Counted from the first letter of the stretch, positions 24,101-30,560 are shown. The stretch: DNA of 64,000 nucleotides from Tridacna crocea (GCA_943736015.1 OX031059.1:20274001-20338000), one strand, 5' to 3'. Made by a program: numbers and translations. The notes: generated from the letters alone by a model not told the origin.

Positions 24101-24856
24101 TTTCCTGCATAATACAAGTTTGAATTTTGGAGTTTTCTCGGTCCGACAGGTTTTTGACGCTGTTCTAATATTTCAGTTACACCATGGCTTCAAGTGCACT
24201 TTTCTGTGCTTTCTAGGATCTTCTGTTGTCAGTACTTACACGTATCAGTATACAGGCTGTTTTCGCACATAAAACATTAACTCTTTACCAAACAATCCCT
24301 GGTTGTTACGACCCAAAGGAAGAAACCTTCTGAAAACATTGTGGGAAAAGGAGAAAATGCTGGTAACCAGCATTTTCTCCGTTTCCCACAATGTTTTCTA
24401 CTTTTCTATAGTCAAGTTACAGTTCTTGAGTCATGTTTATTTTGTCGTCTGCAAATGCTCTCAATTTTGACAACTCTAATATGTTGTCTTTTAGGTAAAG
24501 TTTAAAGGATGTGTAAATAAGAAAGTTATGCGAACAATAGAAGATATTATGTGAACATGAATTCATTGATGTGAAGTTTATTAGGTATTTGGGCTTTTTT
24601 TCTCTTATATTATTACTAACCTATTTTTATTCTCGTTTTTTTTTTTCAGCTGGACTTTGATTTCATCAAACGAATTCGAACGACGCATTATCGAGTCAAA
24701 CTGTCGTCTGCTAAAGTCACGTTGGATGAGAATGGCAACAGACAAAACCTATCAAAATTCTATGTAAACGCAGACGGTGAGGCCATTCGTCTGGAAACCC
24801 CAGAATTCGAGGTGAAGTTACACCCATCGGCGATGCCAATCTACGGGAAACTGTAG
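8024..24856 (+). CDS. Ceramide kinase-like lipid kinase (DAGK catalytic family), complete 10-exon CDS
   Basis: Ten exons: 8024-8123, 9741-9920, 11253-11384, 14092-14155, 14924-15069, 16277-16351, 19133-19279, 22766-22969, 23771-23955, 24650-24856. They sum to 1440 nt (479 aa plus stop), and every junction keeps phase with GT-AG sites. The family phosphorylates ceramide or sphingoid lipids with ATP at membranes. Residues 1-94 match the position of the CERK N-terminal PH-like region. The DAGK domain starts near residue 97 with LLVFVNPKSG (101-110). The nucleotide-binding loop VGGDGMFSE is at 163-171; D166 aligns with the catalytic Asp of sphingosine kinases. PAGSGN (206-211) is sphingosine-kinase-like where CERK usually has GSTD. 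EKFRWMGPSRY (270-280) is CERK-like. The C-terminal lobe is divergent (KFGDNALTMWL, 378-388, where HLxDG is expected). Human CERK is 537 aa, so this one is shorter. The exact lipid substrate cannot be assigned. Confidence 0.85.
8180..8345. mobile_element. Decayed family A copy, intron 1
   Basis: It has GCAGACGACAATTAAAG and a diverged hairpin AAAATGCTGGTGACTAGCATTT. Confidence 0.6.
8738..8830. repeat. Fold-back with GCCTGCGCAG core
   Basis: AAAAAGTTTCGACCCAGG pairs with CCTGGGTCGAAACTTTTT around GTCAGCCTGCGCAGT. A related, decayed core lies at 21253-21350. Confidence 0.75.
9005..9229 (+). mobile_element. Family A MITE, intron 1
   Basis: It starts CTCTTTACCAAACGAC after TTAA and ends GTATAGTAAAGTG. 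The hairpin is slightly decayed (GGTTACAAGC). Confidence 0.78.
9355..9430 (+). tRNA. tRNA-like sequence (probable SINE or tRNA pseudogene)
   Basis: A perfect B box (GGTTCGAATTCC) is followed by GGCTCAGCCA, with an A-box-like GTACGGGTAACGC upstream. No complete cloverleaf is seen. A half family B hairpin abuts it at 9310-9340. Confidence 0.35.
9741..9920 (+). CDS. Lipid kinase exon 2
   Basis: The exon has acceptor TTTATTTACAG and donor GTAAGC, and is 180 nt with phase 1 at both ends. It encodes residues 34-94, finishing the N-terminal PH-like region with DKEQCRQFASNMDKDIH. These residues lead directly into the kinase core in exon 3. Confidence 0.8.
10018..10130. repeat. Imperfect inverted repeat, intron 2
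   Basis: AGATTCGGCTAGATTCGGG and CCCGAGCTTTAGCCGAAT face each other with several mismatches. Its family is unknown. Confidence 0.5.
10703..10988. repeat. Composite fold-back in intron 2 (family B flanks, 75-bp palindrome)
   Basis: At 10775-10930 two arms of about 75 bp pair almost perfectly (ACTGTCCGCTACTGGCATTC / complement GAATGCCTGTAGCGGACAGT). A family B core sits on each side (10703-10760 and 10922-10988). Confidence 0.8.
11110..11182. repeat. Family B hairpin, intron 2
   Basis: GGATCAGACTGCACG...GTGCAGTATGATCTTCATC, about 70 bp before exon 3. The outer arms are decayed. Confidence 0.65.
11253..11384 (+). CDS. Lipid kinase exon 3 (first DAGK motif)
   Basis: The exon follows a TTTTTTCTCCAG acceptor and ends at a GTATGT donor. 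It encodes LLVFVNPKSGHKKGVKIYSR (101-120), the typical first conserved block of CERK/SphK, where the family reads LLVFxNPxxGxxxG. The block contributes to nucleotide binding. Confidence 0.92.
11430..11520. repeat. Decayed family B, intron 3
   Basis: GATCAAGATCAGACCACC and GATGAAAGATCAAACTGTGC with a weak second arm (CAGTCCGATTTCAATC). Confidence 0.5.
11565..11782 (+). mobile_element. Family A MITE, intron 3
   Basis: From CATTACCAAACGATGAAATT to GTGTGGTAATGGG, then TTAA 11783-11786. The hairpin is intact. Confidence 0.86.
11885..12033 (+). mobile_element. Family A MITE, left flank lost
   Basis: The hairpin and right flank survive (CCTAGGGATTGCGTGGTAAAG). The hairpin stem reads GGAAAAGG / CCTTTTCC followed by TTTGG / CGACAA, so the outer pairing is weakened. 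Confidence 0.7.
12095..12210 (+). mobile_element. Family A fragment
   Basis: The hairpin with loop ACATTGATAAGCAACATT and the right flank AAGGGATTGCGTAGCAAGG. Confidence 0.65.
12515..12730 (+). mobile_element. Family A MITE, intron 3
   Basis: The long flank is present (GCAGACGACAAATTTTTAAA), the hairpin is perfect near the tip, and the right end is GTGTGAAAATGGG before TTAA. Confidence 0.8.
12782..12850. repeat. Family G palindrome, intron 3
   Basis: GGTTTACTTCAAAAACCTTG pairs with its complement ending GAAGTAAACC, with the core AACTACAGCTTG. Copies also at 20648 and 39700. Confidence 0.8.
12950..13120. mobile_element. Decayed family D fold-back
   Basis: The core GATTGGCTAAGTCGAATGG / TTTAGCCAATC and the right arm ATAGAATAAGACTAAGAATG survive. 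Confidence 0.65.
13480..13605 (-). mobile_element. SINE fragment (tRNA-like head)
   Basis: The - strand reads TCAGTCGGTAGGGTTATGG (A-box region) and AGATTCGAACCCC (B box). The body is missing. Confidence 0.55.
13671..13894 (+). mobile_element. Family A MITE, full length, intron 3
   Basis: 224 bp between TTAA 13667-13670 and TTAA 13895-13898. The ends are exact inverted repeats CCCTTTACCA / TGGTAAAGGG. The arms carry the paired change AACATTTTGGG / CCCAAAATGTT. Confidence 0.9.
13940..14025. mobile_element. Family A fragment just before exon 4
   Basis: AAAATGCTGGTAATCAGCATTTTC plus a short right-flank remnant, 65 bp before the exon 4 acceptor. Confidence 0.6.
14092..14155 (+). CDS. Lipid kinase exon 4
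   Basis: A 64-nt exon with acceptor TCATATTTCAG and donor GGTATGT. It encodes VTEKAGQPLDYLRTCDLRLI. This corresponds to the CERK segment VTEHANQAKETLYEI just before the GGDG loop. Its phases (1 in, 2 out) fit both neighbours. Confidence 0.88.
14346..14524. mobile_element. Family H fold-back, intron 4
   Basis: Arms TTTCATCGAGTGAACACCAT and ATGGTGTTAACTCGATGAAA flank the tip CACGAGTGGCACACCCACGAGTG. The ends CGGTGAA / TTCACCG lie at 14346 and 14524. An extra left half-arm (14358-14398) suggests a duplicated arm. Confidence 0.75.
14530..14860 (+). repeat. Probable transposon remnant, intron 4
   Basis: An open stretch follows the fold-back and holds short repeats (ATTTTCACTGGTCGC, ATTTTCACTGGTATT) and CGTCA motifs. 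It is probably part of a longer element with the fold-back. No protein homology is recognised. Confidence 0.35.
14924..15069 (+). CDS. Lipid kinase exon 5 (GGDG nucleotide-binding loop)
   Basis: The acceptor is TTTTTGTTACAG and the donor GTAAGT. It encodes IVSVGGDGMFSECVNGLLRR followed by an acidic insert and IPIGIVPA. GGDGMFSE is the signature of the CERK branch. D166 is the presumed catalytic Asp by analogy with sphingosine kinase. Confidence 0.95.
15291..15493. mobile_element. Family E2 long fold-back, intron 5
   Basis: Ends TAGACCAGAGCTC / GAGCTCTGGTCTA. The central 67-bp palindrome (15354-15420) has tip GTCTCGATGAGAC and one A/C mismatch (GTTGTGGGT / ACCCATAAC). The second copy, at 22496, is in opposite orientation. 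Confidence 0.85.
15567..15822 (-). repeat. Tandem pair of about 128 bp containing tRNA-like heads
   Basis: Units 15567-15697 and 15698-15822 share AAAATCGAACCC, GCTGACCTACTGGGC and CAACCGACGTAAAACAATG. The complement of ATCGAACCC is a B box, so this looks like a duplicated SINE head. SINE-body remains lie at 15530-15560. Confidence 0.7.
16100..16172. mobile_element. Family A hairpin, GCTCG loop subtype
   Basis: The tip is AAATTGCTCGTACCGAGCAATTT instead of the GCTGG type. The arms also carry the paired change GCAAAAG / CTTTTGC. It lies about 105 bp before exon 6. Confidence 0.8.
16277..16351 (+). CDS. Lipid kinase exon 6 (GSGN motif)
   Basis: A 75-nt exon with acceptor TTATTTATGACAG and donor GTAAGC. 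It encodes SGNYLVNYIHGTKDIETAVL. The alignment to the CERK segment GSTDCVCYSTVGTSDAETSA is clear, but the TD pair is GN, as in sphingosine kinases. Confidence 0.9.
16690..16835. repeat. GC-rich degenerate CCGGCCC repeat, intron 6
   Basis: Runs of GGCCCGGACCGGCCC, CTGCCCTGCCCTGCCC and CCGGCCCGGCCC stand out in an AT-rich intron. Composition grades into TCGGCT repeats on the right. Confidence 0.8.
17308..17530 (-). mobile_element. Family A MITE, full length, intron 6
   Basis: It starts CCCTTTACCACGCAATCCC and ends CGTTTGGTAAAGAG before TTAA 17531-17534. The left target is ATTAT, so that duplication has decayed. The arms carry the paired change AAGCATTG / CAATGCTT. Confidence 0.87.
17610..17672. 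repeat. Decayed family B hairpin
   Basis: GATCAGGCTGCAGGCTC / TTGCAGTCTGATTTGATTTC with only the right arm CACTGTCC. Confidence 0.55.
18030..18178. repeat. GGAA/GAAA/GA purine microsatellite, intron 6
   Basis: A continuous run of AAGG, AAAG and GAGA units over about 145 bp. Confidence 0.95.
18698..18896. mobile_element. Family D fold-back, intron 6
   Basis: GGGTCTGTATTCACC... pairs with ...GGTGAATACGGACTC. The central stem GATTGGCTAAACCATTTGG / TTTAGCCAATCAG is nearly perfect over about 40 bp per arm. Confidence 0.88.
19133..19279 (+). CDS. Lipid kinase exon 7
   Basis: The exon follows a T-rich acceptor (TTTTTTATTAG) and ends at GTAAAT. It encodes DHHLSNVVSVHEGRHLTCYA and onward to EKFRWMGPSRY. 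The last motif is diagnostic of the CERK/CERKL branch (EKKRWLGLARY in human CERK). Confidence 0.92.
19430..19680 (-). mobile_element. Two overlapping family A remnants, intron 7
   Basis: A decayed copy (19438-19500) lies next to a good hairpin (19600-19672). The hairpin stem has GTGGAAAAAGG / CCTTTTTCCAC, so both arms share the extra A/T. Confidence 0.7.
20420..20490. mobile_element. Decayed family A hairpin, intron 7
   Basis: AGTGCTGGTGACCAACATTTTC with weak outer arms. Confidence 0.45.
20648..20717. repeat. Family G palindrome, intron 7
   Basis: TTTACTTCAAAAAGCCTCG pairs with its complement ending TTTTTGAAGTAAA; tip GTACAGCTTGAAACAAGTTG. Confidence 0.8.
20795..20935 (-). mobile_element. 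Family A hairpin, GCTCG loop subtype, intron 7
   Basis: Tip GAAATTGCTCGTGACGAGCA. The stem GCAAAAGGTG / CACCTTTTG is paired except at one position. A recognisable left end (CCTTTACTACATAG) is present. Confidence 0.78.
21430..21640. mobile_element. Family C fold-back, intron 7
   Basis: Ends CAACACGCGAAAAGG / CCTTTCGCGTGCTG. Internal AAAGTGTCGTC and GGATTAGCCTGCGTGG / CAGGCTGATCC blocks match 31214-31487. Confidence 0.78.
21691..21765. repeat. Family B hairpin, intron 7
   Basis: GATCAGACTATACGTTCTG / GCAGTCTGATCATGG. The flanking ATGATCAGAC / GTCTGATCAT replaces the usual AAGATC pair in both arms. Confidence 0.75.
22200..22250. repeat. CTAT/TCTG short repeats
   Basis: Runs of TGCCTATCTATCTG and GTCCGTCCGTCTGTCTGTCTG. 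Confidence 0.8.
22315..22400. mobile_element. Decayed family A hairpin, intron 7
   Basis: AACACTGGAGGAAAAGAGAAA and TTTTCTCCATTTGTCTCACAGT with tip ACTGGCTACAAGC. Confidence 0.55.
22496..22691. mobile_element. Family E2 long fold-back, intron 7
   Basis: The same element as 15291-15493, inverted. The central palindrome is at 22559-22627 with tip GTCTCATCGAGAC. The left flank TTTTGATTTCAAAATTGAAA is the complement of 15448-15467. Confidence 0.85.
22766..22969 (+). CDS. Lipid kinase exon 8
   Basis: The acceptor is CTTTTTCATTTCAG and the donor GTTAGT; 204 nt, phase 1 to phase 1. It encodes VVPFTSLIRRKPIDVTIEYL, matching the strand that in CERK reads EGTVSFLP. A Ser-rich linker with little expected conservation follows. 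Confidence 0.88.
23771..23955 (+). CDS. Lipid kinase exon 9 (divergent C-lobe)
   Basis: The acceptor is TTCTTTCCCACAG and the donor GTAAGT. It encodes residues from W351 through KFGDNALTMWLTEKCSLG to EAGY. The segment aligns with the CERK block around LSPAAHLGDGSSDLILIRKC. Only D381 remains of the Asp-Gly pair, because Gly is replaced by Asn. Confidence 0.85.
24281..24501 (-). mobile_element. Family A MITE, full length, intron 9
   Basis: Between TTAA 24277-24280 and TTAA 24502-24505. It starts CTCTTTACCAAACAATCCC, and the hairpin has a single mismatch (CCGTTTCCC). Confidence 0.87.
24650..24856 (+). CDS. Lipid kinase exon 10 (stop codon)
   Basis: The exon follows a long T tract and TTTTTTCAG. 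It encodes LDFDFIKRIRTTHYRVKLSS and ends with AMPIYGKL and TAG at 24854-24856. LDFDFI..IRTTHYRV corresponds to the CERK segment QFDFTFVEVYRVKKF. A possible AATAAA poly(A) signal lies at 24997-25002. Confidence 0.88.
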   Translation: MDFDFIKRIRTTHYRVKLSSAKVTLDENGNRQNLSKFYVNADGEAIRLETPEFEVKLHPSAMPIYGKL

Positions 24857-24996
24857 TGCTCCTGGCAGCAATAGTTTTACGTGTTCTCCTTTTTCCACAG
24901 TATTTTAGATACCCTTTCTGATACAGTTTTTTTTTTTTCGTTTGAAGCCCCTTTTTAGCCATCGTCAACAAGCAGTTTTCTATTTTGGCAAGTAAA

Positions 24997-25002
24997 AATA
25001 AA
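24997..25002 (+). promoter_or_regulatory. Possible poly(A) signal of the lipid kinase gene
   Basis: AATAAA lies 141 bp after the TAG of the last exon. The hexamer is common by chance in AT-rich DNA, so this is only a plausible 3' end. Confidence 0.35.
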
Positions 25003-25124
25003 TATCGGCTGCTATTAGCAATAATGTCATTCATGTCAACGCTTCAGTGCAACACCATGAGGCTAAGATTTAGACTTGCAGAATTAGAAAAATACCCGGA
25101 GACGACAGATCTAACACAGTTTAA

Positions 25125-25344
25125 TTCTTTACCAAACAACACAAATATAATCTTGTCAAAATTGAAGGCATTTGCAGACAGTAATCTACATGTAACCTAG
25201 ATAGTGGAATATGCCCTGTATATGGTATAAAACATTGTCGGAAAAGGAGAAAATGCTGGTTACCAGCATTTTCTCCTTTTACCTCAATTTTTTCCAAAGG
25301 CTTCTTTCTCGGGATTTTTAAAGTCGGCATTGTGTGTTAAAGGG
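25125..25344 (+). mobile_element. Family A MITE, full length, 3' of the lipid kinase
   Basis: 220 bp between TTAA 25121-25124 and TTAA 25345-25348. It begins 268 bp after the kinase stop codon. The right arm is partly decayed (TTACCTCAATTTTTT). Confidence 0.86.
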
Positions 25345-26335
25345 TTAAATGTTAGAAATTCTCATCAAAAACATTATGGGAAAAAGAGGCCATGCTTTTT
25401 TTCTAAGGGGGGGGGGGGTGTGAAGAGTATTTATTTTAATTTATTTTAAAGTCCAATGGACTCTAAATCACTCACGTTACAAATGATACGTACTTGAGAA
25501 GTACAGCATGAGTTGTGTTTTGATGTTATAGGAGTGTATCCTAATTTACTCGGCCTTCAAAATCTTTTGTCTGTAACCCAGATCTTCAAATTGTTCCTGT
25601 CTACTAAATTCAAAAGAAATTGTGAAAGTTGATAGTCATGAGATAAAATGAATAGAACAGAATCGAGCAGTTCTACACTGCAAAACTTCTAAACGGCTAC
25701 TTTTGTTTGTCATATAAATTTGAACAAGTAATGGACAAGTTGAAAGATATAAATTCCAACATATATCTGGACGTTAGACATGGTGTGGTAATGAAAATAT
25801 CCTGGATTTCGCTTACAGAAGGCATCTCCTTTTCATAAAAGGGAAAGAACATGGTTTGCGCATGCGTGGTATCTATTAGCCAAAACGGGTTAAAAAAGGA
25901 ATCAATAATTACCGAAACTTTGTCAGCAATATGAAAAATACAGGAAAATTATTTCCCGTGCAAAAGTATAAACTAAGAGTAGGGGCATGAAGATTTATAA
26001 TTAAAAAAATAAAAAAAAGATTTTTCAATTTTCAGTGTTCAGTGAATGAATGTTAAATAAGATCCTTTCAAAATGACAAGTCAAAAAAATCTTTTCATAC
26101 TTTTAGGGTGAGGTATGCTTAAGTTCCACTAGTCAACTATTCTCAAAAAAATACCCCAAACCAAATAAACTTCCTCTTTCGCGAACAATGGATGCAAAAA
26201 TAAAATCTACGGGGAATTCCAGCTTAACCTTTATCCTGCTAGATCTAGATAACTATAAACTAAAATTCTTGAGTCGATAGTAATGATCTAAATATCATTT
26301 TTTCAAAGTTATGCGTCAGGAAGTATAATTTCCTT

Positions 26336-26408
26336 ATCGGACAGTTTATATCAAGATCAGACTGCACGTTCTGTGCAGTCTGATCTTGATCTAAACTGTC
26401 CGCAAAAG
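26336..26408. repeat. Family B hairpin, near-perfect
   Basis: CGGACAGTTTATATCAAGATC pairs with GATCTTGATCTAAACTGTCCG, loop GTTCT. The paired change AGTTTA / TAAACT is present in both arms. Confidence 0.87.
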
Positions 26409-26629
26409 GTCAGTGAATCCCGCTTAGCAACCTAGGGATTAAAAGAAGCCGTTTAAAAGTTTTATTTAGTGTATTCTATTGAAGAGAATGGCATCGGCGA
26501 TCTAAGTATGAGTTACAGCGCCGAATATAGATCTATAAAAAAAACTTGACATCTTTCGACGGATGACAGTACGCTCCACTGACTAGCAGAACGATTTTTT
26601 TTTTTATCTTTTAACCTTGACTAAATGAG

Positions 26630-26700
26630 CAGACAGTATAGGCGCAATATCAGACTGCACGTTTAGTGCAGCCTGATCTGAATCTATGCTGTATGCAAAG
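26630..26700. repeat. Family B hairpin
   Basis: CAGACAGTATAGGCGCAATATC with right arm CTGATCTGAATCTATGCTGT; partly decayed. Confidence 0.65.
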
Positions 26701-27292
26701 GATTCTGTTCTCGCCTAACGCTGAAACAGTAAATAAGAAAAAATAGTTTCAAGAACTAAAACAAGAATGCTCAACTCATCCTAGTACTTTCAAAGACAGA
26801 TTTCATGCTTATTTCACAGTTTTAAGCACACGTGACATAGAGTGTATACAGCCATGCACAGTCAAGTTTACGATATGCATATATGTACAGGAAACAGTAC
26901 TTTGCTTCAACCAAAGCAAGTACACTTACTAAGTAGAAGAATGCACAGTCAAGTAGATTTCTATATGAGTTTGTATAATACTGCGCAGCTTAGTATATGA
27001 TAGTTACTTGTATATATGCAACCATGTGCAATCTAATATAACTGGTATGACATGATTGTTTACACTCGAAGAATCACTTTATTTGAATTATCAAGGCACA
27101 TGCACTTATGGGACAGAATGATGGTATAATCATGGCCATGCAGTCAAGTATGCGACAATCACTCGAAGAATCACTGTTTTAATTATTGGAGCACCCACAC
27201 ATTTTCGACATAGATTGTGCACAATCAAGTATGTAGTCAAATAAATGACATACATGTGTACAGTCGAACAATCACTTTGTTTTAACCCTTAA

Positions 27293-27512
27293 CCCTTTCC
27301 CAAACGATAAATTTTAGATTCTTCCAAACTCAAAGGGTTTGCAGACGACAATTTCAAATTCGATAAAAATGGCAGAAAGTTCTCTAAATGGGTAGAAAAC
27401 ACTGTGAGAAAAGGGGAAATTGCTCGTTACGAGCAATTTCTCCTTTTCCCACAGTGTTTTCAAAAGACTTGTGCTGCAGACACATAAAAACAAGGGCTTG
27501 TTTGGGAAAGGG
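27293..27512 (+). mobile_element. Family A MITE, GCTCG loop subtype, full length
   Basis: 220 bp between TTAA 27289-27292 and TTAA 27513-27516. Exact terminal inverted repeats CCCTTTCCCAAAC / GTTTGGGAAAGGG. Tip AAATTGCTCGTTACGAGCAA. The arms carry the paired change AACACTGTG / CACAGTGTT. Confidence 0.92.
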
Positions 27513-27720
27513 TTAACCTGCAAAAGAAATAAAATGAAACTTTCCAGCTAACAGTAAAAAGAAAACCCCTAAATTTTACTATTTCATAGTTATTTTCTTT
27601 TTGAAAAGATACCTCCTTATCGGACAGTGTAGATCAAAGATCAGACTGCACGTTATGTGCAGTCTGATCTTGATCTACACTGTCCGCAAAAGACTCTCGC
27701 TTGGCAGCCTAAGGGTTAGG
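27513..27720. mobile_element. Family B element, sharing TTAA with the family A copy
   Basis: It starts TTAACCTGCAAAAG and ends near GCAGCCTAAGGGTTAGG. The internal hairpin 27617-27690 is nearly perfect (CGGACAGTGTAGATCAAAG / CTTGATCTACACTGTCCG). Confidence 0.8.
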
Positions 27721-27919
27721 TAACAAACCACACACTCAGACATGACAGAAGGGATTGCACACAATCCTTCAACGAATGCTTCACTTGTTATTGATTGTTT
27801 TCTGATTCCAAGAATGTCACAGATTTATTTTTTATTTTTATACTTTTTGTTTTGTTTATGTATTTTGTTGTTTTTATGTTGACATATCGAAATTTTGATA
27901 CCTGTTTTATGATTTGTTT

Positions 27920-28139
27920 GTTTGTCTTTTTCTTTTTTTTTTCTTTGTTTGTTTGTTTGTTTCTTTCTTTCTTTCTTTCTTTCTTCCTTTCTTTCTTTCT
28001 TTCAAAAATGCATAATACAGATAGATTTTATTCATTACTTATGCCATGTAGATGAATTTCACTTTGGAATTTGTATGTACGTATTCAGAGAATGTGGCTT
28101 TCTTTCTTTCTTGCTTTCTTTCTGTTTTTCTTTCTGTCT

Positions 28140-28171
<32 letters not shown>

Positions 28172-28250
28172 TCAAAATGCATAATACAGATATATTTTAT
28201 TCAGTATTTATGCCATATAGATGAATTTCACTTTGGAATTTGTATGTGGC
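27920..28250. repeat. TTTC/TTTG microsatellites in a larger duplication
   Basis: Two TTTC tracts (27960-28002 and 28100-28172) are each followed by the same 75-bp sequence starting AAAATGCATAATACAGATA. A unit of about 165 bp was therefore duplicated. Confidence 0.88.
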
Positions 28251-28439
28251 TTTTCTATCAGTTATACTGATACTGTAAGCAAACGGGCTGTTTGTTTTAC
28301 CATCCTCACAGGCACCCTTTAACAGGCCGTCCAATTACTTCCTCTTTACGTTTACATTTTCGTAATACCTTGTAAAATGTAAGGGAAAATATGAAACGAG
28401 AATGAGAACGGACGGTTTAAATATAAGTATCATATGCGA

Positions 28440-28525
28440 GTTCATCGTAGATGGAAGGGGTAAAAAATATTGGATATCATCATTTTCTCCTTTTACCACA
28501 CTGTTTTCTAAAGCTTCCCTCCCTA
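28440..28525. mobile_element. Decayed family A hairpin
   Basis: ATTTTCTCCTTTTACCACACTGTTTTC is clear; the left arm is reduced to GGTAAAAAATATTGG. Confidence 0.5.
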
Positions 28526-28641
28526 CAGGTTTGGCAAATGCTACATTTATCATGTCTGTTTAATAATGTTGTAAATACTGTTATTTTACGAGAAGTGCTT
28601 AGAAAAATATTGTTTTGAATTTATTTCTATGTTGAAATATA

Positions 28642-28888
28642 GGTGACCCGTCACGCAGAGATTTTGTACATCAATTAGATGAAAAAAGATCAACGATTGT
28701 GCAGGTCAATTTAAGTCGATAGTTTAAAAATAATTGTATAACAAAGTACAATGACCACTTCTCATACAGAAAATATCATAAACCCGAAAAGTGTCAACCC
28801 TGGTCAGACTGCGCAATTCGCGCAGTCTGACCAGAGTTGATACTTTTCGCAGTTCCCAGAAGGTCTCCCTTTGCGTGATGGGTTACAT
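28642..28888. mobile_element. Family F1 MITE with 16-bp terminal inverted repeats
   Basis: Ends GTGACCCGTCACGCA and TGCGTGATGGGTTACA. An internal hairpin GTCAGACTGCGCA / TGCGCAGTCTGAC is framed by GAAAAGTGTCAACC / GGTTGATACTTTTC-like arms. The second copy is at 41524-41777. Confidence 0.85.
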
Positions 28889-28894
28889 ACATGA

Positions 28895-29110
28895 GCTGTG
28901 CTCTGGGAAAATGGCGCTGAATGCATCTCTGTGATGCTTTGTATCCAGCAAGACATTACATAAATATGGATCCATCAAAAATTAAGTTTGTTTAACAACC
29001 GAACATATCATGAGATAGACTGGTCCTTGACTTACAGAAAATACATCAATAGTGAAAGGTTTCAGACCAGGTTAGCCTTTGTTGGACTGCTCAGACAGAC
29101 ATGAGTCGTT
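28895..29110. repeat. Family F2 repeat
   Basis: Shares GATGCATCTCTGTGAT-like text, CACATAATTATGGATCCAT-like text and CATGAGATAGA with 40530-40740, 41265-41400 and 41990-42220. Ends not resolved. Confidence 0.65.
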
Positions 29111-29194
29111 AGATGCACTAAGCCTATTTTTCACCGAGCCTGGCTCATATTTCTTTAAATATGATTTCCGAAAAAAAGGTTGTATTAACCAAAA

Positions 29195-29295
29195 TTTATC
29201 TATTTATTTATTTTTATTTATTTATTTATTTATTTTATTTATATTTTCATTTTTTTTTTTGCATTTAATCATTTATTTATTTATCGGATTATTTA
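29195..29295. repeat. (ATTT)n microsatellite
   Basis: A TTTATTTATTTA run with short interruptions. Confidence 0.92.
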
Positions 29296-29654
29296 TTTTC
29301 AACCATTTTATTAATTCATGTATTGATGTATTTCTCTACCATACTATTTTACCCTTTTTTCAAGGGAAACGTGTTAAATCCAATACTTACGTAGAATGAC
29401 TTTCACAACTGATTTTACTGAGAGTGCGTTCAGAAAATTTATCCCGATTACGCCAGAATTATATTTATATACATTTTAATTATTCTTGATTTTGCTTTAT
29501 TTCAAATGTTTTGAATAAAGATTATTTTTTTAAACAAATGAAGAGTTCGTAATATTTTCCGCTATTATTATCACAATGCTTTGTTCTTTCCCTTTCTGTC
29601 TTTGTCATTTTAGCTGGTTTTTTTTGTCTTTTGTCTTGCTCCTTTTTTTGCATG

Positions 29655-29740
29655 TCTTCCTTTTTGTCTGTCTGTCTGTCTTTTTGTCTGTCTGTCTGCC
29701 TGCTTGCCTGCTTGCCTGCCTGTCTGCCGGTCGGTCAGTT
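29655..29740. repeat. (TCTG)/(CCTG)n microsatellite
   Basis: CTGTCTGTCTG changes to CCTGCTTGCCTGC. Confidence 0.92.
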
Positions 29741-29787
29741 TCTTCCTCTGTGTCAGTCGAAGAAGGCTCGGGGCGACATGATTCACC

Positions 29788-29980
29788 ACAGCCGTGAACA
29801 AGTTTCCAAGTGCCCTGCCACCTGACCGTAGAACGAATTCATTTTACTGCAAAGGTTTACCCTTTACCCAGCATTATACCCAATATAATAAGGAAATAGC
29901 TGTGGTGAATCATGTCAAGGAAGACATGTTTCACCACAGCTGTGAACAAGTTTCCAAGTCCCCTGCCCCCTGACCGTACA
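29788..29980. repeat. Direct repeat pair, 44 bp
   Basis: CACAGCCGTGAACAAGTTTCC... at 29788-29831 recurs at 29937-29980 (CACAGCTGTGAACAAG...), each ending CCTGACCGTA. The lead-in GACATGATTCACCA / GACATGTTTCACCA is also shared. Confidence 0.8.
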
Positions 29981-30329
29981 ACTAATACTATATAGTATAT
30001 AGTAAAGGAAGCAACTTCATATCATATGGATAGGTGCACTGCTGCGATGTAAACATAATACTGTAGATTAAATGAATGGGAGTTTAAAATGGTATTAACA
30101 GCTTATGTCATTTCAGTATGAGGCTAGTGAACCTACACATGTATTGCCTGGCTTTCTCATACCAGTACTAACAAAACTTTTTTTTAAATCATTGACTACT
30201 TTACTCAGATGCAACAGAGGTGAAAATCGCTGGAAAGAAAGTTTGCCTCAACCGGAAATTGGACTCACAACCACCATGTCACTAGAGCAGGCAAAAATAC
30301 TGTAGCAAATAATCTTCTTTTCCAATTAA

Positions 30330-30560
30330 CTCATTACCAAACGACAAAATTTTAGGTTTGTCCAGATCGAAAGCATTTGCAGACGACAAAATAAAAGTGA
30401 CTGAAAATTTGAAATTTGTTTTGTAAAGGGTAGAAAACGTTGTGGGAAAAGGAGAAAATGCTGGTTACCAGCATTTTCTCCTTTTCCCACGATGTTTTTA
30501 AGGGCTTCCTACTTTTAACGGCTTCAGGGTCGTCAAAAGTAGGAATCGTGTGGTAAAGGG
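30330..30560 (+). mobile_element. Family A MITE, full length
   Basis: Between TTAA 30326-30329 and TTAA 30561-30564. The right flank holds a small duplication (CTACTTTTAACGGC before CAGGGTCG), making it 231 bp. Confidence 0.87.

Larger units (their letters stand above)
25350..27288. other. Intergenic spacer between lipid kinase and downstream repeats
   Basis: Family B hairpins lie at 26336-26408 and 26630-26700. A family A fragment and a G run lie at 25370-25420. Between 26810 and 27260 are loosely repeated phrases (GCACAGTCAAGTA, CGAAGAATCACT, ACATGCA) suggesting a decayed tandem repeat. No coding exon is seen. Confidence 0.6.

Noticed and set aside
29576-29825. Cys/Leu/Ser ORFs
   Set aside because: They translate the TCTG/CCTG microsatellite.
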